Positions 8,584 through 18,066 of a stretch of 64,000 bases of DNA are shown piece by piece. A model generated the notes under the pieces. It was not told the DNA's origin, ran no database searches, and was given only the letters and a program-made list of their open reading frames with translations. A program made the position numbers and the translations under genes. The DNA is from Bacillota bacterium (GTDB lineage Bacteria; Bacillota; Negativicutes; Sporomusales; UBA7701). Location of the stretch: NCBI GenBank assembly GCA_023415775.1, contig JAEZJM010000020.1:109291-173290 (forward strand). The letters are read 5' to 3'. How positions within the stretch are numbered: position 1 is the first letter of the stretch; each line of letters begins with the position of its first letter.

Positions 8584-8874
8584 TTATAGCGCTACTTCTT
8601 CGTAGAAGTGGGGCTTCGGATAACCATCCAACAGCGGCAGCACCCGTTTCTGGGCCTCTTCGTGAAAGGGACTGCCATGCATGGCCTTGAAGGTTTCGCT
8701 GCTTTCGTGTTCGACAATCGCGGCATAACTGCCGCCTTCTCGCGGCACTAGCAGCTTCCGGCTGATAAAGCCGGGGAATTTGGCGTACTCTTCATTTGTC
8801 CAGGCGAACCATTGCCGGAATTCCCCGTCTTTCCCCGCTTTGATCGCCGGGAAATAGACTATATTGACCAACAT
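8584..8874 (-). CDS. Antibiotic biosynthesis monooxygenase (ABM)-like dimeric alpha/beta barrel protein
   Basis: A 96-residue protein with the ferredoxin-like fold of small ABM/Dabb proteins: MLVNIVYFPAIKAGKDGEFRQWFAW as strand-helix, PGFISRKLLVPREGGSYAAIVEHES as strands two and three, and a C-terminal helix and strand. Such proteins bind heme or small aromatics or act without cofactor. AGGAGGAG precedes the ATG. It is followed by the DUF6448 gene. The exact substrate is unknown and the family is only weakly constrained at this length. Confidence 0.65.
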   Translation of the reverse strand: MLVNIVYFPAIKAGKDGEFRQWFAWTNEEYAKFPGFISRKLLVPREGGSYAAIVEHESSETFKAMHGSPFHEEAQKRVLPLLDGYPKPHFYEEVAL

Positions 8875-8967
8875 GTTATCTCCTCCTAATATGTATTGAC
8901 CTATAAGCTTTCTGGGTTATTAACCCATTGGTTCCACCTCCCCCTCCAAGGCCGCCATGCCGGACTT

Positions 8968-10260
8968 TCACTTTACGGCAATCCCCATGGCTTTATCTAG
9001 CTGCGCCTTGCTGGTGTTATAGTCATATAGCGCCTGAATATAATTGGTTTTTGCCTGGGCCAGCGCCAGTTGGGCATCGATAACGTCGAGGTTAGTACCA
9101 ACGCCGGCGGTATAACGGACTTGGGCGATCTTGAAATCCTCCTCTGCCTTGACGACAGTAACCTTACTTGTCTCGATGCGTTTTTCCGCTTCCCGCATGT
9201 TCAGATAAGCCTGCTGGACTTCAAGAGCCACGCCGTCCCTCGTTTTCCGGGCCGTCTCACTGGCGCTAATGACCGCATACTCGGCCTCTTTCACCTTCGA
9301 GCGGGTCAGTTGGGTATCGAACAGGGTCAGCGAGGCCGTCAGACTGGCCATCCAGTTGTGATTCTTACCGCCGGGGAAGCCGCTATCATACCAATCCTTA
9401 GCGGCGCTGGCCGTGACGGTCGGCAGAAACCCGGAACGGGCGACCTTTACGCCCTGTTTCGCGCCTTCAAGGTTGGCCTGGGCTTGGTTGACATCCGGCC
9501 GGCTGCTGAGCGCGTAGCTGATACTGTCGTTCAGGGCTTGGCCGTGTTGCTGGTATTTCAAATCTTCTTTCGGCTTTATCTCGCTCGTCAGTGGCAGGCC
9601 TATGACGTTGCACAGGTTGGCCATCGCTACATCGTAATCGTTCTGGGCCCTGATCAGATTCTGCTGGGCATTGGCTAGCTCGACCTCGGACCGCAGCACG
9701 TCTGATCGGGCTACCGTCCCCGCGTCGTACTGAGCCTGCACGTTCCGCAGGTGAGCGGCCAGGTTGTCGACCGATTCCTGACTGACCTGGCGCAGATTGC
9801 GGGTCTGCAGCAGTTTGAAATAGGCGGCAGTGGCATCCAGCTTTGTCTGCTGCAGGGACTTGGAAAAACCGAGGTCGTAATACTTGAAATTGTATTGGGC
9901 CTGACCGACAAGGCCCTCTACCCGCCCGCCGGTATAAAGATCGATAGACAGTTTGAGAAAATTATCGAACTTATTGTTTATGGCCGGCATCAGCCCGGTA
10001 ATCGACGACGGGACCGCCGCCGGCGACGTCCGCGTGTCGGTATGAGTATATTTCAGGGTAGGCCCCCAGCCCGCCTTGTACTCCCTGAGAGCCCAGGCCG
10101 CTTTCTCGCGGTCGGCGGCGGCAATTTTCACATTCGGGTTATTGCGGAGCGCCATGGCCACGCTTTCCTCCAGCGACAGCTCAATTGGCGCCGCCAACGC
10201 CGCTTGATTAAATAGAGCGAGCATGGCAGCGGCCACCAATAATTTACGCCATAGTCTCAT
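8968..10260 (-). CDS. TolC family outer membrane efflux protein
   Basis: A 430-residue TolC-like channel: signal peptide (residues 1-23, cleavage after NQAALA), then two repeats of the outer-membrane efflux domain with the usual long coiled-coil helices and strand signatures such as SLEESVAMALRNNPNVK, VGLVGQAQYNF and TNLDVIDAQLALAQAKTNY. It would form the outer-membrane exit duct of the HlyD/ABC complex encoded just upstream. It is the last gene of the efflux set, about 36 bases after the second permease. A TolC gene in an otherwise Firmicute-like gene setting is strong evidence that the cell has an outer membrane. Confidence 0.93.
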   Translation of the reverse strand: MRLWRKLLVAAAMLALFNQAALAAPIELSLEESVAMALRNNPNVKIAAADREKAAWALREYKAGWGPTLKYTHTDTRTSPAAVPSSITGLMPAINNKFDNFLKLSIDLYTGGRVEGLVGQAQYNFKYYDLGFSKSLQQTKLDATAAYFKLLQTRNLRQVSQESVDNLAAHLRNVQAQYDAGTVARSDVLRSEVELANAQQNLIRAQNDYDVAMANLCNVIGLPLTSEIKPKEDLKYQQHGQALNDSISYALSSRPDVNQAQANLEGAKQGVKVARSGFLPTVTASAAKDWYDSGFPGGKNHNWMASLTASLTLFDTQLTRSKVKEAEYAVISASETARKTRDGVALEVQQAYLNMREAEKRIETSKVTVVKAEEDFKIAQVRYTAGVGTNLDVIDAQLALAQAKTNYIQALYDYNTSKAQLDKAMGIAVK

Positions 10261-10296
10261 GATAAGCCAGCCTCCTAACAGTACGAACCCATTTGA

Positions 10297-11421
10297 CTAA
10301 GCGAGCGTCTTGCGGAACCTTTTGACCGCTAGAGCCAGGACCAGGCTCCCGAGGACGAGCAGCGCCAGGATTTGCGGCCACAATATTGCCACGCCCACGC
10401 CTTTCAGGAAGATTCCTCGGATAATAACCAGGAAATAGCGCAGGGGATTTAAATAAGTGAAGAACTGTACCACATCCGGCATATTGGCGATCGGGAACAT
10501 GAATCCGGACAACAGCACCGCCGGCAGGTAGAAGAAGAAGGTCGACATCATGGCCTGCTGCTGCGTATCCGAGATTGTGGAGATGACGAGGCCGATGCCG
10601 ATCGTCGTCATCAGATAAAAGCCGTTGGCCACAAATAGCGTCGTTATGCTGCCCCTGACCGGTATGTCGAACCAGAAGACGCTGATTAGGGTAACGAAGA
10701 TCATATTTACGAAACCGAGGATAATCGACGGCATGGTCTTGCCCAGGATAAACTCCGCCGGCGTGATCGGGGTGACGACGATCTGCTCCATCGTCCCCAG
10801 CTCTTTCTCGCGGACCACCGACATGCTGGTGAGCAGCAGGGTAACAAGCATCACGATGACCGCGATGACCCCGGGCACGTAAAAGTTGCGGCTGGTCAGG
10901 TTCTCGTTGAACCACGCCCTGGCCTGGAGGTTTACCCCCGCCGGTTCCCGGCCGGGGCCGCCAGCCTGCTTTCGCAAGAGTTCGATGGCGTCGTTTCGGA
11001 TGATGTTGCCTGCGTAGCTCATAACGACGCCCGCCGTGTTGGAGTCGGTGCCGTCGACGATAATCTGGACGGCGGCGGTTCTGCCGCTGGCGACGTTGCC
11101 GCTAAAATCGGCGGGGATGCGAATCACGGCCGTCACTTTTCCGTAGTCGAGCAGTTCATCTATCTCGCGGTCGCTATGGACCATGGCCTTGACTGTGAAA
11201 TAACCGGAGTGGATAAACCGGTCGACCAAATCGCGGCTTTCCGGCGTCCGGGCCTGGTCATACACGGCGGTGGCCACCTGCTTCACATCCGTCGTCACGG
11301 CGTAGCCGAAAACCATACTCTGGATCAGCGGCATCACCAGGACAATCGCCCGCATCTTCGGGTTGCGGAAAACCTGGATGAATTCCTTTTTGATCATGTG
11401 CCGCAAACGTTCGAAGGCCAT
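10297..11421 (-). CDS. ABC-2 type transporter permease (second of pair)
   Basis: A 374-residue integral membrane protein of the YbhS/YbhR type: one N-terminal membrane segment (near 25-45), a large extracytoplasmic domain including VIRIPADFSGNVASG and IIVDGTDSNTAGV, then about five membrane segments from residue 180 on, with the ABC-2 signature region EKELGTMEQIVVTPITPAEFILGK. It should form a heterodimeric channel with the preceding permease. Only three bases separate it from the first permease. Homologous pairs export cationic drugs or other small hydrophobic compounds in tripartite pumps. Confidence 0.92.
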   Translation of the reverse strand: MAFERLRHMIKKEFIQVFRNPKMRAIVLVMPLIQSMVFGYAVTTDVKQVATAVYDQARTPESRDLVDRFIHSGYFTVKAMVHSDREIDELLDYGKVTAVIRIPADFSGNVASGRTAAVQIIVDGTDSNTAGVVMSYAGNIIRNDAIELLRKQAGGPGREPAGVNLQARAWFNENLTSRNFYVPGVIAVIVMLVTLLLTSMSVVREKELGTMEQIVVTPITPAEFILGKTMPSIILGFVNMIFVTLISVFWFDIPVRGSITTLFVANGFYLMTTIGIGLVISTISDTQQQAMMSTFFFYLPAVLLSGFMFPIANMPDVVQFFTYLNPLRYFLVIIRGIFLKGVGVAILWPQILALLVLGSLVLALAVKRFRKTLA

Positions 11422-11424
11422 AAT

Positions 11425-12558
11425 CTACACCAGCCTTTTCCTAAGCTTAACGTTGGCGACGATGATGAGCACCACTGCAAACACCAGGAGAATACTTGCC
11501 TCGGATATGAGAATCGGGATGCCGGCGCCTTTCAGATAGATGTTCTTCAAGATGGCGACAAAATAGCGGGAAGGCACGAGGTACGTTATCCCCTGAATCG
11601 CCGCCGGCATATTGGCAATAGCGTACATGAAGCCGGACAACAGGAAGGACGGCAGGAAGGTCAGCACCATGGCCAGCTGGCTGGCGAGAAGCTGCGACCG
11701 GGTCACAATACTAATCAGCATGCCCATGGTGAGCGAGCCGGCGAGAAATATCGCCGCCGCCCCGAAAATGAGCGCCGCGTTGCCCCGCAAAGGCACCTCG
11801 AAGAGGTATTGGCCCATCAGCACCGCCAGCAAGACATCCAGCATGCCGATAGCGAAATAGGGCGTCAGTTTCCCCACGATCAGCTCCAGCGGCTTCAGCG
11901 GCGTGGTCATGAGCTGTTCCATCGTCCCGTTCTCCCATTCGCGGGCGATAGTCAGTGAGGTCAGCAGCGCGGCGATGACCATCATGATGACGGCGATGAG
12001 TCCGGGGATGATGTAGTTTTTGGCCAGCATATTCTGGTTGAACCACACCCTCGGTTTGGCTTCCAGGGGCACGACCGCCGTTTTGGCGCCGCGCTGCTTG
12101 GCTGTTTTTATAAGCAGCGAACTGGTATAGCCGTCAGTCACCGCCTGGGCGTAGCCGATGGCGATTGTCGCCGTGTTGGCGTCGCTGCCGTCGACGATCA
12201 GTTGCACATCCGCCGTCTGGCCGCTTTCCAGCCGGCGGCCGAAATCGCGGGGCACCACGAGCGCCAATATCGCCTCCCGCCTGTCGATCGCCTGTTCAAT
12301 CTCCGCGTAGGAACTCACATACCCGGTCACGCCGAAATACCGGGAGGCCGTGAACCGGCCGACGAATTCGCGGCTGTCGCTGGTGCCGCTCTGGTCCCAT
12401 ACCACCAACGGCACGTTGTCAACATCCAGGCTCAAGGACGACCCGAAGAGGAATATCAGCAGGATGGGCATGGCAATCGCCATTCCTAAACTGCGCGGAT
12501 CGCGGATGATGTGGATGAATTCCTTGCGTATTATCGCTACTGCCCGATGGATGTTCAT
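11425..12558 (-). CDS. ABC-2 type transporter permease (first of pair)
   Basis: A 377-residue paralogue of the following permease with the same architecture: N-terminal membrane segment, periplasmic domain with LVVPRDFGRRLESG and LIVDGSDANTATIAIGY, and a C-terminal membrane block containing REWENGTMEQLMTTPLKPLELIVGK. The shared VDGxDxNTA and NGTMEQ / LGTMEQ motifs show that both arose by duplication. It is preceded by an ABC ATPase gene with an 11-base gap. It is predicted to form the inner-membrane part of the efflux complex. Confidence 0.92.
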   Translation of the reverse strand: MNIHRAVAIIRKEFIHIIRDPRSLGMAIAMPILLIFLFGSSLSLDVDNVPLVVWDQSGTSDSREFVGRFTASRYFGVTGYVSSYAEIEQAIDRREAILALVVPRDFGRRLESGQTADVQLIVDGSDANTATIAIGYAQAVTDGYTSSLLIKTAKQRGAKTAVVPLEAKPRVWFNQNMLAKNYIIPGLIAVIMMVIAALLTSLTIAREWENGTMEQLMTTPLKPLELIVGKLTPYFAIGMLDVLLAVLMGQYLFEVPLRGNAALIFGAAAIFLAGSLTMGMLISIVTRSQLLASQLAMVLTFLPSFLLSGFMYAIANMPAAIQGITYLVPSRYFVAILKNIYLKGAGIPILISEASILLVFAVVLIIVANVKLRKRLV

Positions 12559-12569
12559 ATAATCACCGC

Positions 12570-13532
12570 CTAATGTCCGGTCATGCTGTCGCGGGCTTCG
12601 ATTATCGACACGAACACGTCCTCCAGCGAGGGTCTGATCTTTTCGAGTTTTGTATAAACGGCTTCCCGCTCTTTCAGCGCGGCGGCGATGACGGGAAGCG
12701 CCGCCTGCGCGTCAGCCACCGAGAGGTGCAGCCCGCGCCCGAACAGGGCCGCTTCCTTGACTTCGGGAATCCCGTTTACCGCCTGCAGCATCGCGAAAGG
12801 ATCGGGGCACTCCAGGTTCAGGATATCCGCGCTCATATACCTGGCCTTCAGTTCGTCGGGGGTGCCGATGGCTACCAGTTCGCCCCGATAGATCATCGCC
12901 AGCCGGTCGCAGTATTCGGCTTCATCCATGTAGTGGGTAGTCACGAAAACGGTGACGCCTTCGGCCGCGAGCTGGTAGATCAGGTCCCAGAAGCTGCGGC
13001 GGGATATCGGATCGACCCCCGAGGTCGGTTCGTCGAGAAAGATCACCGGTGGCCGGTGCAGGAGGGCGCACCCCAGGGCCAGCCTCTGCCGCCAGCCCCC
13101 GGCGAGAACGGAAGTCAGGCTGCCCCGATGCTCCTCAAGGCCGGCCATTGTGATTACCCATTCCTTGCGGCTCTGTTTTTCGGCCGCGGGAATTTGGTAA
13201 ATGCCGCTGTAAAAGTCGATATTCTCTTCCACCGTAAGGTCTTCGTAGAGGGAAAACTTCTGCGACATATAGCCGATATGGGCTTTGATCTGCTCCGCCT
13301 CTTTGAACACGTCAAAACCGATTACATCGGCTTTTCCGGCCGTGGGAGCAATGATGCCGCACAGCATCCTCATAGTGGTCGACTTCCCGGCGCCGTTCGG
13401 CCCGAGGAAACCGAATATTTCTCCCCGCTTGACCTGGAAAGACACCTTATTTACCGCCTGGAAACTGCCGAACGACTTTTCCAGATTTTCCACCGTGACC
13501 GCGTATTCAGTAACTTCCGTATTAGCAGGCAT
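12570..13532 (-). CDS. ABC transporter ATP-binding protein (second of pair)
   Basis: A 320-residue ATPase with Walker A FGFLGPNGAGKSTT, a Q loop at YMSQKFSLY, Walker B PVIFLDEPTSGVDP and an H loop at VFVTTHYMDEAEYCD. The signature motif reads LAGGWRQRLALG, so the canonical LSGG is LAGG. The C-terminal extension (about 80 residues) is typical for drug-export ATPases of the CcmA/YbhF type. The ATG at 13532 fits GGGAA better than the GTG at 13541. Its start overlaps the end of the preceding ATPase gene, implying translational coupling. In YbhF-type systems both ATPases are fused; here they are separate. Confidence 0.92.
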   Translation of the reverse strand: MPANTEVTEYAVTVENLEKSFGSFQAVNKVSFQVKRGEIFGFLGPNGAGKSTTMRMLCGIIAPTAGKADVIGFDVFKEAEQIKAHIGYMSQKFSLYEDLTVEENIDFYSGIYQIPAAEKQSRKEWVITMAGLEEHRGSLTSVLAGGWRQRLALGCALLHRPPVIFLDEPTSGVDPISRRSFWDLIYQLAAEGVTVFVTTHYMDEAEYCDRLAMIYRGELVAIGTPDELKARYMSADILNLECPDPFAMLQAVNGIPEVKEAALFGRGLHLSVADAQAALPVIAAALKEREAVYTKLEKIRPSLEDVFVSIIEARDSMTGH

Positions 13533-14463
13533 TGGCGCCACTTCCCTTTACAGGCGTTATCATCGAGATGAAGACGTCTTCCAGCGACGGGACGACGATT
13601 TCCGTCTCCGCCTGCACGCCCCCGCTTGCCAGCGCGTTTTCGACCGCCCGTAGAGCCTGCGTCGGCTCGCCGTTCAACACCACATGGATTTTTGCGCCGA
13701 ATAATCCCGACGATACCGGGGCCAACTCGGCCGTCAATCTGGCTAGAACCTGCCGCGGCTCCCGGCAGCGCACCTCGACGAGAACACCGTGCATGCGTTC
13801 TTTGACCTCGTCCGGGGTGCCGGACAGTATCAGCCGTCCCTGATGCAGCAGGCCGATCCTGGCGCACCGTTCGGCCTCGTCGAGATAAGCGGTGGAAACA
13901 AAAATAGTAACCTTTTCCGCCAGCAGTCGGTACAGGATTCGCCAGAAGTCCCGCCGCGACAAAGGGTCGACGCCGTTGGTAGGTTCGTCCAGCAGCAGCA
14001 CCTTGGGGGTGTGAATGAGGGCGCAGGCCAGAGCCAGTTTCTGTTTCATGCCGCCTGACAGGTTCCGGGCCAGGCGGTCGCGGAACGGCGTCATATTGCT
14101 GAACGCCAGCAGTTCGGGAACCTTCTCCTGCCTGACCTGCCGCGGCACGTTGTAAAGGTCGGCGTAAAAGTTGATATTCTCCTCAACGGTCAGATCCAGA
14201 TACAGCCCGAAGCGCTGGGGCATATAGCTGATGTGGTTTTTCAGCTCTTCCGAATCTTTGACCGTATCACAGCCGTACACGGAAGCCCCTCCGGCCGTTG
14301 GGGCCATCAGCCCGGCAAGGAGCCGCATCACCGTAGTCTTGCCGGCGCCGTCCGGCCCCACCAGCCCGAAGACTTCGCCTTCTTTGACGGATAGGCTTAG
14401 GTTATCCACGGCTGTGTTAGCGCCGAATTTGCGGGTTAGGCCAACTGTGCTGATGGCATCCAT
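13522..14463 (-). CDS. ABC transporter ATP-binding protein (first of pair)
   Basis: A 313-residue ATPase starting MDAISTVGLTRKFG. Walker A is FGLVGPDGAGKTTV, the Q loop YMPQRFGLY, the signature NLSGGMKQKLALA, Walker B VLLLDEPTNGVDP and the H loop IFVSTAYLDEAERC, in which the usual His is Ala (STAY), a deviation from the catalytic consensus. An upstream extension of the frame overlaps hlyD and is ignored. The ATG lies two bases after the hlyD stop, so translation is coupled. With the second ATPase, which has an intact H loop but a variant LAGG signature, it may form an asymmetric heterodimer with one good catalytic site. Confidence 0.92.
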   Translation of the reverse strand: MDAISTVGLTRKFGANTAVDNLSLSVKEGEVFGLVGPDGAGKTTVMRLLAGLMAPTAGGASVYGCDTVKDSEELKNHISYMPQRFGLYLDLTVEENINFYADLYNVPRQVRQEKVPELLAFSNMTPFRDRLARNLSGGMKQKLALACALIHTPKVLLLDEPTNGVDPLSRRDFWRILYRLLAEKVTIFVSTAYLDEAERCARIGLLHQGRLILSGTPDEVKERMHGVLVEVRCREPRQVLARLTAELAPVSSGLFGAKIHVVLNGEPTQALRAVENALASGGVQAETEIVVPSLEDVFISMITPVKGSGANAC

Positions 14464-14465
14464 GG

Positions 14466-15458
14466 CTACTGGCCACCCAGCTTTATGACCGCATCTGCGG
14501 GCATCCCGGGTTTCAACTCGCGCGCCTGATTTTCGATCATGACCTTGATGCGATAGACTAGCTTCACCCGTTCTTCTGCTGTCTGGATATTTTTCGGGGT
14601 GAATTCGGCTTCGGAAGCGATAAAACCGATGGAGCCGTTGTAGGTTTTGTCGGGATATGTATCGGTGGTAACCGCTACTTTCTGGCCGAGCTTCACTCTG
14701 CCGAGGTCGGTCTCGGCGATATAGGCTTTGAGCCATACCTGATCAAGCTCGCCGATCGTCACCACCGGCGTTCCGGGGGCGACGTATTCGCCCGGTTCGA
14801 TGTTCTTCGAGAGCACCACTCCGTTGATGGGAGCGGCAATCTGTGCATAAGCCAGCCGTGTCTGCGCCAGCTTCAGCTGCTGCTTGGCCTGCTCGGTTCG
14901 GGCCGCAGCCAGCTCGATTTCTTCCTGCCGCGGACCCTCTGCCACAAGACTTAGCTGCTGGGCCGCCTGGTCGGCACGGGCGCTCGCCGTCGCAAACGCG
15001 GTATGACTCCGGTCTCTATCCTGGGCCGATATCGCACTTTGGGCAAATAGCTGCTGCATGCGACGGTACTCGGCCGCGGCGTTTTGCCTATCGGCCTCAG
15101 CGCTCCTGAGCGCCGCCTGCGCCGCCGAAATATCCTGGGGCCGCGAACCGTTGGCAAGCTGCGTCAATGTAGCCTGTGCCGCCAGCAATTGGGCCTTGGC
15201 ATTGGCAACATCGAGTTCGAGATCAGCGGTCTCTAGACTCGCTATCGGTTGTCCCTTCTTAACGCTTTCGCCTTCATCGACCATCCGCTGCGCGACGTGG
15301 CCGGCAATCTTGAACCCCGCGCCTACTGTGGTTGTTTCGATATTGCCCGATACCTTGACTTGATTGGGATCGGTCTGTTTCTTGGTGTATAGCGAGTATC
15401 CGCCAACCGCCAAAGCGATTACCAGAATAGGTATCAGTATCCTAACCCTTTTTTCCAT
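14466..15458 (-). CDS. HlyD/EmrA family periplasmic adaptor protein
   Basis: A 330-residue membrane-fusion protein: an N-terminal membrane anchor (about residues 6-23), a biotinyl-lipoyl-like half-motif (KVSGNIETTTVGAGFKIAGHVAQRMVDEGESVKKGQPIASLE), a long coiled-coil hairpin (about 75-190, rich in Ala, Gln and Arg), the second lipoyl half (IAAPINGVVLSKNIEPGEYVAPGTPVVTI) and a beta-barrel domain. It links the inner-membrane ABC transporter with TolC. It is the first gene of the efflux operon, and a GTGAA-N6-TTCAC palindrome lies just upstream, so the TetR protein encoded next door probably controls it. Confidence 0.93.
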   Translation of the reverse strand: MEKRVRILIPILVIALAVGGYSLYTKKQTDPNQVKVSGNIETTTVGAGFKIAGHVAQRMVDEGESVKKGQPIASLETADLELDVANAKAQLLAAQATLTQLANGSRPQDISAAQAALRSAEADRQNAAAEYRRMQQLFAQSAISAQDRDRSHTAFATASARADQAAQQLSLVAEGPRQEEIELAAARTEQAKQQLKLAQTRLAYAQIAAPINGVVLSKNIEPGEYVAPGTPVVTIGELDQVWLKAYIAETDLGRVKLGQKVAVTTDTYPDKTYNGSIGFIASEAEFTPKNIQTAEERVKLVYRIKVMIENQARELKPGMPADAVIKLGGQ

Positions 15459-15504
15459 AACATTTCCCTCCCGCTTTCATATTCCATATGGGCCTATCGT
15501 CCAT

Positions 15505-15520
15505 GTGAACATTAATTCAC
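15505..15520. promoter_or_regulatory. Putative TetR operator before the efflux operon
   Basis: The 16-base palindrome GTGAACATTAATTCAC lies 47 bases upstream of the hlyD start and just past the tetR stop; the dyad extends to ATGTGAA/TTCACAT. It shares GTGAA-N6-TTCAC with the palindrome before tetR itself, the arrangement expected for a repressor that controls both its own gene and the adjacent pump. Confidence 0.75.
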
Positions 15521-15538
15521 ATATGGCGTAAAAAAATT

Positions 15539-16123
15539 TCATTTCCCGATACCTCGGGCGTATACGTCCCATAACGGCTTTTTAAAAGCATCCACCGAAT
15601 TGTCTCCTGCCTGATTTAGGATGATAAGCGGTTGAATCATGCCGACGAACAGCAGCGCCGCCGACATCGGGTCAATCGCCGGTGCGATTTCGCCCTTAGG
15701 CTGTCCGTTAGCAATTATATTTCTGACTGCGGCCACGTAGGACGCGATAACGGAAATCATCCGTTGTTTCAGAGCCGGATTTCTATTGCCCGCCAGCAGT
15801 GAGAACATGATCAACGGGATGGCCGGCTGGGTTTTTAAAAAATCAGTATGCAGTTTATACAACTGCTCCAGCTTTTCCACAGCATCCTTGCCGCCGGCCA
15901 CACTGGCGACGTTGGCTTGCAGTGACCGGCCAACGAAGTCGACCAGACTTTCGATGATTTCCTCCTTGCCGCCGAAATGGCGGTAGATGGCGGAAGGAAC
16001 CAGATTGATCGCAGCGGCGATAGCGGCCACGCTGAGATTGTCCAGACCTTTCTCCTCGATGAGTTTGAGCGAGGCGCTGATTATTTCATCTCGCCGTGTT
16101 TCCGTAGCTTTTTTCTCGGTCAA
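15539..16123 (-). CDS. TetR/AcrR family transcriptional regulator
   Basis: A 194-residue repressor. The N-terminal 50 residues form a TetR helix-turn-helix (RRDEIISASLKLIEEKG, LSVAAIAAAINLVPSAIYRHFGGKEEII); the rest is a helical ligand-binding and dimerisation domain ending in a probable effector pocket. The start is TTG with AGGAG eight bases upstream. It lies directly upstream of, and on the same strand as, the efflux operon. A palindrome (GTGAA-N6-TTCAC) 22 bases before its start recurs before hlyD, which implies autoregulation and control of the pump. The inducer is unknown, probably a pump substrate. Confidence 0.92.
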   Translation of the reverse strand: MTEKKATETRRDEIISASLKLIEEKGLDNLSVAAIAAAINLVPSAIYRHFGGKEEIIESLVDFVGRSLQANVASVAGGKDAVEKLEQLYKLHTDFLKTQPAIPLIMFSLLAGNRNPALKQRMISVIASYVAAVRNIIANGQPKGEIAPAIDPMSAALLFVGMIQPLIILNQAGDNSVDAFKKPLWDVYARGIGK

Positions 16124-16144
16124 TTTTGCAGCTCCTGCCTCATT

Positions 16145-16160
16145 GTGAATTTATATTCAC
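16145..16160. promoter_or_regulatory. Putative TetR autoregulatory operator
   Basis: Palindrome GTGAATTTATATTCAC, 22 bases upstream of the tetR start, matches the site before hlyD in both half-sites (GTGAA and TTCAC) with the same six-base spacer. Its position at the likely promoter fits simple repression. Confidence 0.75.
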
Positions 16161-16530
16161 TTTGAGCTTAGCATCATTTTCCTGTTCCGTCAACCGGCTT
16201 TTCACGGTTGATTCATCAATTGCTGGCGGGAGGGGAAAGTGCGTCCAGAGACAGTAGCGTCCTTTCAGGTTGCCGCCGCAACGGCAGAGGTTGTCGCCCG
16301 CCAAGCGCGAGCAGTAACCGGCCAGCCCGGCAAGCTCCTTAACACTCGGCCCATGAGTCCCCTTATCCTTGCTCAAACAACCACCTTCTCGCATGGATAC
16401 CGGCAGTGTATGCCATGCCCATCCAACACACCCGGTGTTTTCCTATGCCTTAATCTTATATCGTTCTACTCCAAGGCGCTGTGATTCATGTCACACATAA
16501 AACATTTTCTTCGCCGGCCCCAGATATCTG
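16161..16530. other. Non-coding or decayed stretch upstream of tetR
   Basis: I see no reliable gene here. A minus-strand open frame of up to 84 codons ending at 16140 has four clustered cysteines but no good start or known motif, and it would run through the tetR operator. The stretch abuts a decayed UxaA fragment, so it may itself be gene debris. Confidence 0.4.
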
Positions 16531-16544
16531 CCGCACGCCTGATT

Positions 16545-16827
16545 TTCGCCGCGACGCCGGCGAGCAATTTCGTGTGCGGCACGCTGCAACTGGCAGCTTG
16601 TATGCACCTGGCAGGTGTTCACCACCGGCCGGGGGACGCCGTACGGGCTGGCGATAGCCCCGATCGTCAAGGTGGCGACGCGCGGCCGGCTGGCGGAGCA
16701 GTGGCCCGATGTCATCGATATCAATGCATGGCTGATAGCCACCGGCGAGGCGACGACCGAGGCAGTGGGCTATGAGATCTTCCGCGTCATCCTCGATGTG
16801 GCCCGGACGGAAGCAGACTTAGGCTGA
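16545..16827 (+). pseudogene. Remnant of a UxaA-family dehydratase (C-terminal part, frameshifted)
   Basis: Two overlapping frames together read like the C-terminus of the altronate/galactarate dehydratase UxaA family. The first gives ATPASNFVCGTLQLAACMHL; the second continues QVFTTGRGTPYGLAIAPIVKV and then LAEQWPDVIDINAWLIATGEATTEAVGYEIFRVILDVA. The switch needs a single extra G at about 16611 between CAC-CTG and CAG-GTG. Everything N-terminal to this (some 300 residues in the family) is absent, and the end is shortened. There is no start signal. I interpret it as a dead fragment left by deletion. Known family: sugar-acid dehydratases and related carboxylate lyases. Confidence 0.7.
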
Positions 16828-17127
16828 GCGGTGGGAGTTCCATAATGCCCTTTGTCTCTTCAATCCCGCGCCGATCACCTGAGAAGCCGCCAGCGGGAGC
16901 CGTTTCGCTAAGAAACCCGAGGTTGTACGCGCATATCCGTTTAACAAACCACCGCTTACAGCGCCTTCCCCGATCAGCTTGTCGTACGTCGTTTTTCTCA
17001 GGCGGTATACATGGAGAGTCAGGACTGCACTTATTAGTGCGGCCCTGACTCTTTTTATCACTTACTACGGTTTCGAAGACCACAAAATTACATTGATGCG
17101 CATCGGTAATGATCCAAAAATCTTACC
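16828..17127. other. Intergenic stretch with one terminator
   Basis: About 300 bases between the UxaA remnant and cysK. A minus-strand frame (16819-17061) is open for 80 codons but lacks a start site and a recognisable motif. The only clear signal is the plus-strand terminator-like hairpin at 17015-17056. Confidence 0.45.
17015..17056 (+). terminator. Rho-independent terminator
   Basis: A stem with nine outer base pairs (AGAGTCAGG/CCTGACTCT) extended by CTGCAC/GTGCGG pairing around a short loop, followed on the plus strand by TTTT. It probably once ended the UxaA-like gene. Confidence 0.7.

Positions 17128-18058
<931 letters not shown>

Positions 18059-18066
<8 letters not shown>

Noticed and set aside
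16140..16394. Minus-strand frame of up to 84 codons with clustered cysteines next to tetR
   Set aside because: No good start, no known motif, runs through the tetR operator, and adjoins decayed sequence.
16819..17061. Minus-strand frame of 80 codons between the UxaA remnant and cysK
   Set aside because: No ribosome-binding site or motif; overlaps the UxaA remnant end and the terminator hairpin.
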